Notes: a model not told the origin generated them from the sequence alone. A stretch of 64,000 nt of DNA from Halicephalobus mephisto (GCA_009193035.1 SWDT01000078.1:101718-165717); one strand, 5' to 3'. Shown: positions 12,210 to 25,045, counted from the stretch's first letter. Numbers and translations are program-made.

Positions 12210-13240
12210 ATATTAACCATATATTATTGACAAGTCAATATTCGGTTTACGATGTACAGTATACTCACTCTCTAGCATATAGGATATTTCCCTTCGAAAC
12301 TTGGCTTGCTCAAGTAATAACTCAGTCAATACACAGATATAACAAAGATTAGACACAATAACAACCATATATCTTATCTAGTCAACACTCAATCTGTCAT
12401 ATATAGCATCTCCACTCTCTAGCATATAGGATATTTCCCTTCGAAATTTGGCTTCCTTACGTAATAGCCAGTTAATACATCGATATAAGACTTTTCATGA
12501 CAAAAACCAATGTTTTTTAAAATTTAATGCTCATTTTTATTTAGATTCTCTGGAAATAATCTCCAAATACTGACCCCATGATGAATAATATCTAGTTTGT
12601 TTTTTAATCATGAATTTATTAAATGATGTTTCGAAGAATCACTAATTTTTACCGTCATATCTGTGTATTAACTGGTTATTGCGTAAGGAAGCCAAATTTC
12701 GAAGGGAAATATCCTATATGCTAGAGAGTGGGGATGCTATATATGGCAGATTGAGTGTTGACTAGGTAAGATATATGGTTGTTATTGTGTCTAATCTTTG
12801 TTATATCTGTATATTGACTAAGTTATTGCGTAAGGAAACCAAATTTCGAGGGGGAAATACCCTATATGCTGAACAGTAGGCATACTGTATATATGGCAGA
12901 TTGAGTGTTGATTAGTTAAGATATATGGTTGTTATTGTGTCTAATCTTTGTTATATCTGTGTATTAACTAAGTTATTGCGTAAGGAAACCAAGTTTCGAG
13001 GGGGAAATACCCTATATGCTGAACAGTAGGCATACTATATATATGACAGATTGAGTGTTGATTAGTTAAGATATATGGTTGTTATTGTGTCTAATCTTTG
13101 TTATATCTGTATATTGACTAAGTTATTGCGTAAGGAAATCAAGTTTCGAGGGGGAAATACCCTATATGCTAGAGAGTGAGCATGCTGTCTACACAACAAG
13201 CCAAGTGTTGGATTTATTATTGTTGTTGTTGTGCTAATCT
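12210..13240. repeat. Large inverted array of about 148-bp units
   Basis: Units containing CTCTAGCATATAGGATATTT appear twice on the left arm (about 12270 and 12415). Their inverse AAATATCCTATATGCTAGAG appears on the right arm in up to four tandem units starting near 12656, 12803, 12951 and 13100. The arms flank about 160 bp of unrelated sequence. Units within the right arm are nearly identical to one another. Confidence 0.8.
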
Positions 13241-13639
13241 TATAATTGCTCGGATAAATAAGAAACTCTCATACTTTTCATTTCTCACACAACCACACCA
13301 ATTTACCGAGATACAACACTTACTTGACAACTAGACCGAAACCTGAAGTTTCTCAAGGCTATGTAGCCTCTATTCTAAATCAATTTCGTTCTAAAAACCC
13401 CTGACAAGTTTGATCTTTATCGATTTTTTAAAAATATTTCTATTTTTATTTAAACGAATAACATCCACCATTTTTATCTGAAATTTGATCAATAAAAATG
13501 GATGAATCACTGTAAAAATTTCGCTTAAAATGAACAAACATGAATTTTACTAGGTTCCCTATTTTCAGTGCTCAAATTTTCCACTTTTCTCTCGTTCAGT
13601 AATCGTAAAAATCGGAAGTTGTTCATCCAGCCGCGCGAC

Positions 13640-14045
13640 GTGCGCCTGTTGCTCCCCTACGACACTTGCTCCCTCGACTCGCGCTGGTGTCGGAGTTTTC
13701 TTCTTTACCTAAAAATCAATTTTTGTTGCTTTATTAATATTTTAGGATGATTCAGAAATTAAAAAAATCAGTCTTCAAACAAAAAAAAGTAAATTATAAG
13801 ATATTTATTCTCTCGTCCGACTCGCGCTGGTGTCGGAGTTTTCTTCTTTACCTAAAAATCAATTTTTGTTGCTTTATTAATATTTTAGGATGATTTAGAA
13901 ATTAAAAAAATAAGTCTTCAAACAAAAAAATAAGAATTATAAGATATGTATTCTCTCGTCCGACTCGCGTTGGTCTCGGAATTTTTTTTTACCTAAAAAT
14001 CAATTTTTGTTACTTTATTAATATTTTAGACTATATTTAAAAACA
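13640..14045 (+). repeat. Tandem repeat, three units of about 143 bp
   Basis: Three copies begin at a CTCGTCCGACTCGCG-like segment (about 13672, 13813, 13955), each followed by GTCGGAGTTTTCTTCTTTACC and CAATTTTTGTTGCTTTATTA. The third copy is the most diverged. Confidence 0.8.
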
Positions 14046-14214
14046 AAGAATCTGGTTTTCAAACGAAAAAATATCCATTTTTATGAAATCAGGGACCGAA
14101 TATTGCAAGCGAACAAGTCTTATACAATTTATTTTTTTTTATTTAAATCAGTTTTTTTAAATCACTCAGTTGCCATGTAAACCAATCCTAGTTAAAAACA
14201 GCATTTTAAAAACA

Positions 14215-14445
14215 AAAAAAAACAATTTTTACAAAATTAGGAACTAACTACTTCAAAGGACCAATTTTCATAATTTTTTCCTTTTTAAATCACTTTTTTA
14301 CTTAATTTTTTATGTTAAATTAATTCAATTATTAAAAATATTATTTCTAAAATTAAGAAAACAGAATTATTTTTACAAAATTAGGAACTAACTACTTCAA
14401 AGGACCAATTTTCATAATTTTTCTTTTTAAATCACTTTTTTTTAC
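14215..14445 (+). repeat. Tandem pair, period about 145 bp
   Basis: The block TTACAAAATTAGGAACTAAC with CTTCAAAGGACCAATTTTCA occurs twice (about 14227 and 14372) within T-rich sequence. Confidence 0.65.
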
Positions 14446-14499
14446 TTGATTGACGTGTTAAATTAATCTTTTTATCGGAAATACTAGTCTTAAAACGAA

Positions 14500-14878
14500 G
14501 AAACACCATGTTTTGAAAGTTAGGGACGGAATGCCGCAGGGGAAGCAACTGCCACACACCTTAGTCGCGCGATCCACGTTTACCTGTCGAGAAGGAAAGT
14601 CTGTCTTGATTACGGAAAACACTGCAGAAAAGAGAGAGTACGGACAAGGAAGAGACCGTTTTTTCCATTCGCTTACTCATTTCGCTTGGTCTGAGCGGGA
14701 AAGCCGGCCTCGTTTATTTCGCAAGTTCCCTCATGTGATGATAACCCCCGTTCGCTCTCCATTTTTCAGCGTTGTTTTTGTCATCATCCGATAACGTATC
14801 TCTTGTTATTCTAGAATCGGACAGAAGCTCTGTTTTTTAGAATTTTATATAAAAAATTCACTTTTTAGTGAGTGAACC
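14500..14878 (+). promoter_or_regulatory. Probable promoter/5' region of rme-2-like gene with SL acceptor
   Basis: Between two AT-rich tracts this stretch is clearly GC-richer (about 14510-14780) and contains a frame of 93 codons with no recognisable protein features, which I read as fortuitous. Just upstream of the receptor ATG an AT-rich run ends in CACTTTTTAG (AG at 14867-14868), 10 bp before the ATG at 14879. This is the normal position of a trans-splice acceptor for a spliced leader. Promoter assignment is inference from position and composition. Confidence 0.4.
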
Positions 14879-17800
14879 ATGTTTGTCAGAACGCCGTTAT
14901 ATATTCTGATCTACTTTGTTGGTTTTTCGCTTGTTTTGGTCTCAAGCGAGAATGAAGATGATCAGGACAATGGAGGAAGTGAGTTTTATCGATTTTTCGG
15001 ATTATTGATATATGAATTTATTTTTTCCAGAATGTGGTCCGTTGATGTTTGACTGTGGAGACAAACATTGCATCCCGAGGTCGTGGAGATGTGATGGAGA
15101 CACGGATTGTCTCAACGGCAATGACGAGAAAAATTGCCGTAAGTTATTCGACTTTTTATCGATTTTATTCATTGTAAAAAACGAGGTTTCTCGGGTTACT
15201 AGTATCATGTTTATTCTTCGCTTATCTTAAAGCTGAATAAGCAAGTTTTCTCAATTTCGGTTTTTGACTCGGGAAATTTCCTAAACCTCTGGTTCACGCA
15301 TTTTAACGTTATGAAATCTTGTTTGATTAGCTATGGGTTTAAAAAACAATTTTGCAGCGAGGATGAATGATGAATGCGATGACAAGCAATATAAATGCAA
15401 AGAACCGTCTTCGAAAGATTCTGGATCATCTTATCGATGGAGGTCAATTTCCCAAATGTTCCCAGCAGCTTGTATTCCGGCAGATTGGAAATGCGATGGC
15501 GAATTTGACTGTCCTGAGAAAGATGACGAAGAGGGATGCAAAGATATCAAATGTTCATCCGAGCAGTTCAAATGCAAAGGATTCCACAATAATTTGCCTT
15601 CTTGTATCCCAAAAAGTTGGGTTTGCGATGGACAAGCCGATTGTAACGACCATGCGGATGAGAAAAATTGCAATTCAACACTTCCACCAAATACTTGCAA
15701 AGATGACGAATTTATGTGCGATGATGGCCACTGCATCTTCAAGAGTTGGCAATGTGATGGGGAATTTGATTGCAAGGACAATAGTGATGAAATCAACTGC
15801 AACAAAAGCGTCTGTGATCCTAAAACTCATTTCCAGTGTGCCGACTCTCGTTTTTGTTTGCCAATCAATTGGACTTGCGATGGACAACCAGATTGTCCAG
15901 ATCATTCAGATGAAAGAAATTGTATAGAATACAAACCGGAACACGTTGTTGAATGTGCTGAGGATGAATTCCCGTGTGCAAGCAAAACTGAATGTATTAG
16001 AAAAGTTTGGGTTTGTGATAGTGATATGGACTGCACTGATGGAAGTGATGAAGCTAATTGTAAGGAACGAAGTCCGATTTGTGGAGTAGATGAAGTTCTC
16101 TGTGATGATGGAATTTGCCGACTGAAGTGCGAGTTCGAGTCCGGTGAGTTGAGTAAATTTATAAATTTCTTATTGAATTAATTTTAGCTGACACTTGTGA
16201 TGTACTGAAAGATTATAAATGCAAAAATAATGCCTGTGTTCCTTATGATCGACTGTGTTCTGACAAATCTTCTGTAAATGACTGTTTAGATACTGTGTGT
16301 GACAAGACAATCAATCAATGTAATGAGAATTCGAGTTACTGTCAATGTCGAACTACTTATGCTAACGGAAAGATTTGCTACTGTCCGAAAGGATTTGAAC
16401 TGAAAGGAGGTAACTGTGTTGATGTTAATGAATGTGAACAGCCGGGAATTTGTGATCAAAAATGTACTAATCTTCTTGGAACTTATTCCTGTGATTGCTA
16501 TCCTGGATTTAAATTAACTGCAGGCGAATTAGTTGATGGTTATATAAAGAAACTTTCGAAATGCCGTGCTATTGGGTCGGATCCACTTATTTTGCTTTCT
16601 AACAGAGCTGCAATCAGACAGTAAGTGTTTATTTTCGAAAGTGAATCATTGTTGTTTATTTTTAGATATGATTTGGTTACGAACAAATACTGGCCTTTGG
16701 TTAGCAAATTAGAGTCAGCTGTTGCAATGGATTATTGGCATTCAAATAAGACTTTAATTTGGTCAGATGTATCCAAAGAACAAATTGTGATGTGTACATT
16801 AAGTGAAAAAAATGGTAATAATTTCCAAGAATGTGCAGAATCTGCAGTAACTTTAATCGATAAGAATATCAGCACTCCGGATGGTTTGGCAGTTGATTGG
16901 GTTCATGGATTGCTTTTCTGGACGGATACTGGATTGGACACTATAAATGTGTATGACTTGAATACAAAGAAAAGAAAAGTTCTTTTTGAGGACGGGTTAG
17001 AAGAACCACGGGCTATTGCTGTTGATCCTTCTGCAGGTCTTATTTTTTGGACTGATTGGGGATCTCGTGGAAGAATTGAAAGAGCTGGAATGAATGGAGG
17101 AAATAGAGTTGAAATCTTAAATGGGGATGTTGTTAGATGGCCTAATGGATTAGCATTGGATATTTATGATCAACGTGTATATTGGGCTGATGCTAAAATT
17201 AAAGCTATATCTTCATGCAACTACTGGGGAAAGGATGTTAAAGTTATTCTTCATTCGCATAAGCTTTTAAAACATCCTTTCTCTCTTGCAGTTTTTGAAG
17301 AACGACTTTATTGGACTGATTGGGATAATGAAGGAGTTCAGTCTATTAATAAATTTAATGGACAGGATATCAAGACACTTATGAATGGAGTTTCTGGACC
17401 AATGACTGTGAGAGTTTATCATGAAATGGCTCAACCTAATCACACGAATAAATGTGAAATGCATAGTTGTGAACATATGTGTCTTCCGAGAGCTCATATA
17501 AGAGAAGCTGATCAAAAAGAAGAAGGAATGTTGCAGGGATTACCATTTGCTTGTGCATGTGAAACAGGATATAGAGTGAGTATTGTTAATGAATTTGCTT
17601 GTATTGCTGAAGGATTAGTTGGTGGAACTGTGGCAAAAGAACTGAATGAGGTTTCTGGTAAATCAGGAAATGCTGTTTTTACTATTTTCATATTTGGATT
17701 GGTTGTTGCTGCTGTTTTGATTGTGGTAAGTATTGTTAAGTGGTTTTAAAAGTAATTGTTTGATTGTAGGGGTATATTTATCGTCAAAAGAACTTTAGTC

Positions 17801-18027
17801 GTTTTACGGCATTGAATTTCGATAATCCTATTTATCGCAGAACAGTTGAAGATGTTGATGGAGAACTTGAAATATTTAATGATAATACTGTTGGAGCTAT
17901 TCCGGTTAATCCAGCTGCAAGCCAAGAACCGAGACTTGTGCTTTCAAGTGACAATGCTGCTCAGTATTCAAGAGATCAGACAGCTTACATGGACAATGAT
18001 CCAGTTAATCATCGTGGTCTTTATTGA
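14879..18027 (+). CDS. rme-2: Yolk receptor, LDL-receptor family
   Basis: Six exons (14879-14978, 15031-15138, 15358-16143, 16188-16620, 16666-17725, 17770-18027) splice in consistent phase to 914 residues; C. elegans RME-2 is about the same size. Order: signal peptide ([18 protein letters not shown]), about eight LDL-receptor class A modules between residues 35 and 365 (repeated CDGxxDCxDxSDExxC pattern), an EGF module, a calcium-binding EGF ([15 protein letters not shown]), a YWTD beta-propeller ([27 protein letters not shown]), a closing EGF, one membrane helix near 805-829 and a cytoplasmic tail with FDNPIY, the NPxY clathrin-adaptor internalisation signal. RME-2 endocytoses vitellogenin into oocytes. 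The propeller could also suit another LRP, but size, module order and single NPxY favour rme-2. No lesion seen. The downstream gene is convergent. Confidence 0.88.
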
Positions 18028-18452
18028 TGACGAAAGGAACTTCATTGTTGAGTGATATGTTGGTTCTTTCTGCCATGTTTTTGGTTATTTATTATTCTTG
18101 GGATCCCTGTTATCCTTGAACCTTTTTTTAATTGGTCAAAGTCTGTGACGGGTCATGTCTAAATTTGGAGCTTTGTGACAAAGCCCGTTTTTTGTCTGGG
18201 TGAGCTTGACTTTATCCAAAATGGGGTTGAAGATTTTATTTTTTCTAAAATGGCCTTTCCGGAATACAGGCCGGGTATTAATGGTTTATTTCGCTTATCT
18301 ATATTTTATATAATTTGATTTTTTTGTATTGGTAGTTGTGCAATTTTAAAAGTCTTGCTCATTTTGTATAGATTTTGGAAAATATTAAAAGTTGAATTTA
18401 TTCAACCATTGAATAATAACAATAATTGAAGTTTTTAGGAAAGTTGGAAAAT
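18028..18452. other. Shared 3' intergenic region of two convergent genes
   Basis: Contains the 3' UTR of the receptor gene and, on the other strand, that of the GAS1-like gene. No additional gene seen. The receptor side includes a T-rich stretch and ATATTAAAAG-type words rather than a clear AATAAA. Confidence 0.4.
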
Positions 18453-21177
18453 TTAATTACCGGCTAAATTATGAGCGAGGAGGATGGATAAAAGTAAAGT
18501 AATGAAGGAGAATGATTGGATTGGAGCAGAATCAGGTTCTCCTGGGACTACGGTAATTCGGGATTTCGGTGTTGTGGGTCTTCCTGGAGTTGGAGAAGAT
18601 TTGATAGTTTCGGTACAAGCTTTTAGAATAGTGTCTTTTAAGTTGATGCAAAGTTGATCTTCTTTATCTGTACATGTGCAAGTTGAAAATTCTGATCCTT
18701 GTGGTGTTGAAAGTGTTGAATTTAAATGTTTTTTGCATTTTTCGGAACATTGTCCTTGAGTTGTTTCTGATTCACATTCACTTATGAAAACTTCCCATTT
18801 GGAATTACATTGAAGATCAGCTTCACAAATTAATTTTGCAAAATTACAATGTTTAGGAGATTTGTTAGGAAGAAATCCACAATTTTCGAGTTCGGATTTT
18901 CCTGGAACACATGAAGCATCTGATCGGAGGAGATTTCGACCTTGTCGGTTTTGGTAGAGATTCATAGCGGCCATTCGACATTGGGGTTGACAAGTGTTCG
19001 TCACGCTGGAAATTTAAAAATTAACAAAATATAAAAACTAAAAACTAAAAATAACATTTTTAATAAAATTTTCATAAATATAGAAATTTTAAGTTCTTAC
19101 TGTACTTGAAATTTCGAAATTTTTTTACAGTAATTAAAATTTAAAAATTAAAATTATTAAAGATTTTTTAGATTGAAAGTTTTTTTAAAATAAATAAAAT
19201 TAAATTTTTTGGATCTAATTTTGTAATAAAAATTTTAAAAAAAATAATTTTTTTTCATTAATATAAAAATCACGAATTTCTACTTTATTAACCATGTCTG
19301 ACTGGTCTATTTTTCTGCAAAAATTAAAACTTAAAAAAAAATAATTTTCTAATTAGAAACTCGATAGAAATTTCCGAATTTTTGAATTATTAAACAGTGC
19401 CTCAAGCTTTATTTAATTCGTCAATTCTGTTTTCTGTTTACAAGGAATTTTAAAAAATTAAAATTAATAATTCAAAAATCCAGTTATTTTAAATTTATTT
19501 TTTAAAAATTTATAAATGTTTTATTTTATTTCATAATTACAGTAACTTTTTAATAGTAAAAATACAGTATTTTTAAATTTATTTTTTATAAATTTATAAA
19601 TCTTTTTATTCTACTTCGTGACTACAGTAATTTTTTAGTAATAAAAATACAGTAATTTTAAATTCATTTTTTAGAAATTTATAAACATTTTTATTCTACT
19701 TCGTAACTACAGTAACTTTTTAGTAGTAAAAATACAGTAATTTTAAATTTATTTTTTTGAAAATTAAAAAAACTTTTCGAAAATGATCAACTTCGAAAAA
19801 AACAAATCCGTCCCTCAGGGCGCCGGATTTCACTCCATTTCTAGAATCGATTAAAATTTATTTTTGTCGTTCTAGATCCCACTCATAATTAAATATTTGT
19901 TTTTTTCACAAATGTTTCCGTTTTCAAAAAAATTCAAAGTTGTTTGCAGACGGATTTCGTCATTCATTTTTGATTTCAGAATTCCCACTCAAAATTTTAA
20001 AATTTTAAAAATCTTTTAAGTAAACTTTTGAAAATTGGGGATTTAATTATTTTTAAAAAATCCAAAAGTTCGATTTTTAAAAATTAAATTTTTTTTTGAT
20101 AATTAAAAAATTACAGAAAAAACCGGATTAGTCGTTTTTTAACAAGTTTAATTTGTCCGAAAATTGAGCTCACTTGAAAATGAACAAAGAACTTCGATCA
20201 TTCACTGATACTTGAAAGAGGAAAATTGGGTAATGAGAATTTTAAAAAGTGCAAAAAATCAAACTTTTGCAAAAAAACAAACTAGTTACTGTAAAACTCC
20301 GAAAAAAATAGATTTTAAAAAATTTTGAAATTTTCCAGTCAAGACCAAAAATTTTAGATTTTGTATTTATATAATTTTCTAAAATTCTAAAAACATTATT
20401 TATAAAAAAAAGTTACTATAAAACTCCGAAAAAAATAGATTTCAAAAAATTTTAGAATTTTCCAGTCAAGACCAAAAATTTTAGATTTTGTATTTATATA
20501 ATTTTCTAAAATTCTAAAAACATTATTTATAAAAAAAAGTTACTATAAAACTCCGAAAAAAATAGATTTTAAAAAATTTTAGAATTTTCCAGTCAAGACC
20601 AACAATTTTAGATTTTGTATTTATGTAATTTTCTAAAGTTCTAAAAACATTATTTATAAAAAAAAGTTACTGTAAAACTCCGAAAAAAATAGGTTTCAAA
20701 AAATTTTATAATTTTCCAGTCAAGACCAAAAATTTTAGATTTTGTATTTATGTAATTCTTTAAAATTCTAAAAACACATTATTTAAAGAAAAAGTTACTG
20801 TAAAACTTCAGAAAAATCTCCGAATTTTTAAATTTTTTTAGAAGATTTTTGATTTTTTATACTTTTTTGTAAAAAATTTTCGAATTTTTAAATTTTTTCA
20901 GAAGATTTTTGATTTTTTATATTTTTTTTGTAAAAAATTTTCGAATTTTTTATATTTTTTTGTAAAAAATTTTCGAATAATCCTCATATTTCTAAACCTA
21001 ATCCATCTATATCTGATCCACAACTTACCAAGCGGACTGGACAACAGCGAGTCTGTGAATACAATCCGTGTCATCTTCGCATTGTTTGCTTAGCTTGAGG
21101 CATTCTTCAGATTGATCCAATTGGGGAACGGAGAGGATTCCTGACAGAAAAGTTAAAAACAAAATAATTCGCAACAT
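18453..21177 (-). CDS. Small GPI-anchored GFRalpha/GAS1-like protein
   Basis: Exon 1 (21177-21029) encodes a signal peptide (MLRIILFLTFLSGILSV) and the first cysteines (ECLKLSKQCEDDTDC). A 2.0-kb intron in phase 2 separates it from exon 2 (19005-18453), which begins VTNTCQPQCRMAAMNLYQNR and carries a second set of regularly spaced cysteines (CSEKCKKHL, CTCTDKEDQLC). A Thr/Pro-rich stalk follows, then a C-terminal hydrophobic segment (SFITLLLSILLAHNLAGN) fitting a GPI signal. The spliced product is about 234 residues. The CxxxC/CxC layout matches the GDNF-receptor-alpha/GAS1 domain; the C. elegans GAS1 homologue phg-1 is the nearest named candidate I can think of, but I cannot confirm orthology. 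It is convergent with the yolk receptor gene. Confidence 0.65.
19490..19760. repeat. AT-rich tandem repeat in GAS1-like intron
   Basis: About three units of roughly 83 bp built on TTTTTAGTAGTAAAAATACA, AAATTTATTTTTTA and TTTTTATTCTACTTCGT. Entirely intronic. Confidence 0.6.
20284..20830. repeat. Tandem repeat, period about 127 bp, in GAS1-like intron
   Basis: Units start with AGTTACTGTAAAACTCCG (20284, 20411, 20539, 20665, and a partial at 20793). They share AGAATTTTCCAGTCAAGACC and TTTAGATTTTGTATTTAT. Internal units are almost identical, indicating recent expansion. Confidence 0.85.
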
Positions 21178-21419
21178 CTGAAAAATAAATTAATTTTTAA
21201 AAAAATTATTGAAAAAACAAGATCGGATCAAAAACGAAAACTTTCACGTAAAAAGACAATTGAGGAAATCGAACACGTATTGAGTTCAAGGCCCATTGAA
21301 AAAAATAATGACTGGACAATCGAAAGTGAAGGACAATCAAAACACGAATTGGATAATGCAAAAAACTTTGTAAATTCTCAAATTCAGTCACTATTAAAAC
21401 TTCTTATTGAAATCACTAT

Positions 21420-23060
21420 TTTTGACAGGTCTAGAAATCCTCTCGGATAGTGACTGAAAAGGATGATTTTTCCTGTGGATACTATCCTTGTGGTGGCTAG
21501 AAGAATCTCATAATTGTTTCTTCAATCATTTTCCAAGTAGGAACAAGGTTACCTGAATAGTGACTGAATAACCATCGAATTCAGTCACTATCTGAAATTA
21601 TAACCGGAGCTGCAGTTTTTGACAGCTCTACAAATCCTCTCGGATAGTGACTAAAAGGCAAATTTTCCTACTGAAATTAGTCACTATCTTTACAATGAAA
21701 ATTGAACAAATAGTGACTTTAAAAGTTCTCACTTATTCAAGTTACCATTCATGACAGACATGTCGAATAATAGTAATTCGTTGTTTCACAGATTTAGTCA
21801 CTCTCTAAGACTTATTATATCTGATTTTCGACTTTAAAAATCGTCCAAACAAAATTCATCTGTTGTTCCTAAAATAGTGAAAAATCATTGACGAAACTGT
21901 CGATGGATATTTTGGTGAAAATTGTTTTTCAATAAAAACAAAGATATCAAAAATGGAAACAGCTATATCAATACATCGTAGATTTCGAAATAAATTTTTC
22001 CAACTTGATCTTCCATGAAAGAAACTCAATATCCCCTCCAGTTCAGAAACCCTAAACAACAATTTGACCAAAAGTCATGTATTCAATTATCCAGAACAGA
22101 AAGAACAAAGCAAATTTTCTCCGACTGCTCCTTTTGGAAGCACAATAAATTTAAGAAAATGAGAAAATAGAATAGACAGTTCTTCTTTGACAGGGGCCAG
22201 ATAAAGCTCCGCGAATTCGGTCCACTTTCTTTGAAGAGCTCCGAATTATGAAATAACGACGAGAAGGATCGAACACCGTTCAGTTTGTAATGATTCATTG
22301 GAACTATTATTTTTTAAAACCAAGTAAAAGATTTTTGACAATCTTTGATCAGATTAAATAAAAAATTGCAAAAAAAACAGATTTGACAGATGTTGGATTT
22401 TTGGAAACAAGGAAAAAATAGAACGATGGGAGATGGACAAAATCAGTCAGCATTTAAGAAAAGTCTAATAGGATTTCACATGGTAACTATTGTCGACGAT
22501 TTTTCGTTTTTTAATCACCATCCGAGAGGATTTGTAGAGCTGTCAAAAATTGCAGCTCAAAAAATGGATTTGGATAGTGACTGAATTTGATGATTACTCA
22601 GTCACTATTCATTTTAGTAGATACAAAGATAGTGTCTGAAAAAAAAATCGTCATTTTCAGTCACTATCCGAGGGGATTTGTAGAGCTGTCCAAAATTGCA
22701 GCTCAAAAAATGGATTTGAATAGTGACTGAATTTGATGATTACTCAGTCACTATTCATTTTAGTAGATACAAACATAGTGTCTGAAAAAAAATCGTCATT
22801 TTCAGTCACTATCCGAGAGGATTTGTAGAGCTGTCAAAAATTGCAGCTCAAAAAATGGATTTGGATAATGACTGAATTTGATGATTACTCAGTCACTATT
22901 CATTTTAGTAGATACAAAGATAGTGTCTGAAAAAAATCGTCATTTTCAGTCACTATCCAAGAGGATTTGTAGAGCTGTCAAAAATTGCAGCTCCGGTTAT
23001 AATTTCAGATAGTGACTGAATTCGATGGTTATTCAGTCACTATCCATCTAAAGTTTACAA
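21420..23060. repeat. Inverted and tandem array built on a 145-bp unit
   Basis: The right part (about 22505-23060) has four tandem units containing GAGGATTTGTAGAGCTGTC and ATTCAGTCACTATTCATTTT-like words. The left part has inverse pieces (GACAGCTCTACAAATCCTCT at about 21627, a variant at 21424). TAGTGACTGAA and its inverse TTCAGTCACTA occur many times. The space between (21700-22480) is unrelated and includes short frames without protein features. Confidence 0.75.
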
Positions 23061-23389
23061 AGTTGTGTCTAAAAGGAAAAAGTAGTAATTTTCAATCACT
23101 ATCCGGAAAAATTTATAAAAATATCAAAATAGACAGTTTTAAGAGATTTGGTGATTTTTTACATTATTCAGTTACTATCCATTTGGAATCCTCGATGATA
23201 GTATCCAGAAAATAATAAAATAATTTTTTATCATTATCCATCTAAAATTTAAAAAAAGTATTTAGAAAAATCTTTTTAAGCTTCTATCTGAGACAATTTG
23301 TGGACTTGTTAAAAACTGTACTTTTAACAAGAAATTCGAATAGCAGTTGATTTTAGCAATTTATCGCTGTTTTCAGCCACTATCCAACT

Positions 23390-23730
23390 TTCTCTGGAAA
23401 ATCAAACTAAGACCGTAGAAAACCCATTTCGCAGATCAAGAATTTTTCAACCTCCCAACTCTCCTAATCCAGAACTGAAAACTCCGTGAATAGAACCAAG
23501 TACCAGGACTAATCGGATTTTGTCCGAGAACGAAATCATTCCAATGATCCTTTCGTGGACTCTGTTCAAGGGAGGTTGGTCAGTCTATCTGGTTCTAACC
23601 GAGGTACGCACTGACCAAACACAAACTATCTCTGGTTGGCCGATGACGAAAGAGGTGCGCAATTCCCCGAGGATCTGGATTCAAGAGGTCTGAAGTCAAC
23701 GTTGATGGAATACAAAATAATCGATATTTC
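23390..23730. other. GC-richer island of unknown nature
   Basis: About 340 bp of balanced composition inside otherwise AT-rich repeats, with no long frame and no tRNA or rRNA fold that I can see. It could be a distal promoter, a non-coding RNA or a relic of a mobile element. Confidence 0.3.
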
Positions 23731-24039
23731 CATCGTTCACTATTGCGCATTAGAAAAAAGTCAAAATTCAAAGAAATTTTATGAAAAAAATTATTTAAAA
23801 ATTTAAATATTTAATATGTCGAAGAACAACCAAAAATAATTCTAAAATATTCGAAAATTGGAATTTTTCGATTTTAATTATAATTTTTAATAACTCCTAA
23901 ATTAAAAAGAATTATTGTTATTTCATAATTTCTTTATGGACTACTTTCAGACTAAGATCAATTTCCAAAACAAAAGCAAGATCTAATCCTCACTTAACGT
24001 TGATATTATGCACGGATTTCTACATAATCATCAGTGTTC

Positions 24040-24290
24040 TGTATTATCAAAGTCGGAGGTCAGGGTTCGGGATCGGAGGTCAAGATTCGGGGTCGGAGAT
24101 CAGAGTTCGGAGTTCGAAGTCGGAGGTCAGGGTTCGGGGTCGGAGATAGGATATCAGGGTTCGAGGTCGGAGGTCAGGATTCGGGGTCGGAGATCGGATG
24201 TCATAGTTCAAAGTTGAAAGTCAGGGTTCGAAGTCGGAAGTCAGGATTCGAAGTCAGAGGTCAGGGTTCGAGGTCGGGGTTTGGATTTTT
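24040..24290 (+). repeat. Minisatellite, about 20-bp units
   Basis: About a dozen imperfect repeats of GTCGGAGGTCAGGGTTCGGG with point changes. The overlapping reading frames here are by-products of the repeat, giving Gly/Ser/Arg-rich low-complexity translations. Confidence 0.85.
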
Positions 24291-25045
24291 CGTGTTAGGA
24301 TACAACATAAATTATTTCTGGATTCAGAATATCCAAATACCAAGTTCTAACTGTCAATTTACATAAGATAGAAAACAAGTTTTTGAAATAATAAAAGTAT
24401 AAAAGTTATCGTAACGTAAAAATCTCAAAGTTCGACCTCAGACCTTGAGTTCTAACTCCGATAATACGCAGCACAGTGTTCTGTATTGTCAAAGTTGAAA
24501 CTCAAAATTCGACGTTAAAATTTAGATTTTTCGTATCAGGAAACATCTATAATTTTCTCTATTCTGAAAATCTGTTTTATCCAAATTAATAGTTAAAACT
24601 TTGAATTTTTTGTGTTAAAACGTAATTTGTGAATCATGTTTGAAGTAGAAAAATTTATCAAATTTTAATTTCGAATTTTTATTGTTAATTTTGATCTCGA
24701 ACTCGGACTGTCAATTTTGATAGTACGGAACATAGATCGTTTTTCGGACATGAACTGTAATAGTAGTATTGATGATTCACACATCGGTATATTCTAGGAA
24801 ATTTGATCTTCGAATTTCTCAACGAAAAGGTTTTCATTTTATGTAATTTTGAATGGATTAATATAAAATTTCCTCACATTTTGAAAATTTATATTGAAAT
24901 ATTATATGACAATTTTAGTAATTTGAGTTTTCCGAGGTTGATAAAATTTCGAATTAATCCTTCATTAAAAAATTAATGAACGTAAATACCTAGAATGAAA
25001 TAAATAATTCAGAAATGACTAATCTGAATGAATATTATGATTATA

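Noticed and set aside
12210..13240. CRISPR-like array
   Set aside because: Units are about 148 bp and contiguous without short unique spacers, and the genome is that of a nematode.
13568..13750. 60-codon frame
   Set aside because: Lies in and next to the 143-bp tandem repeat; no protein features.
14513..14794. 93-codon plus-strand frame upstream of rme-2
   Set aside because: No protein features; position and composition fit the receptor's promoter and 5' region better.
15367..15927. Long frames overlapping rme-2 exon 3 on both strands
   Set aside because: Shadows of the LDL-A coding exon; the +15333 frame alone gives the cysteine modules and consistent splice phases.
24008..24366. Two overlapping plus-strand frames rich in Gly, Ser and Arg
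   Set aside because: They are translations of a 20-bp minisatellite; both frames stay open because the repeat lacks stops.
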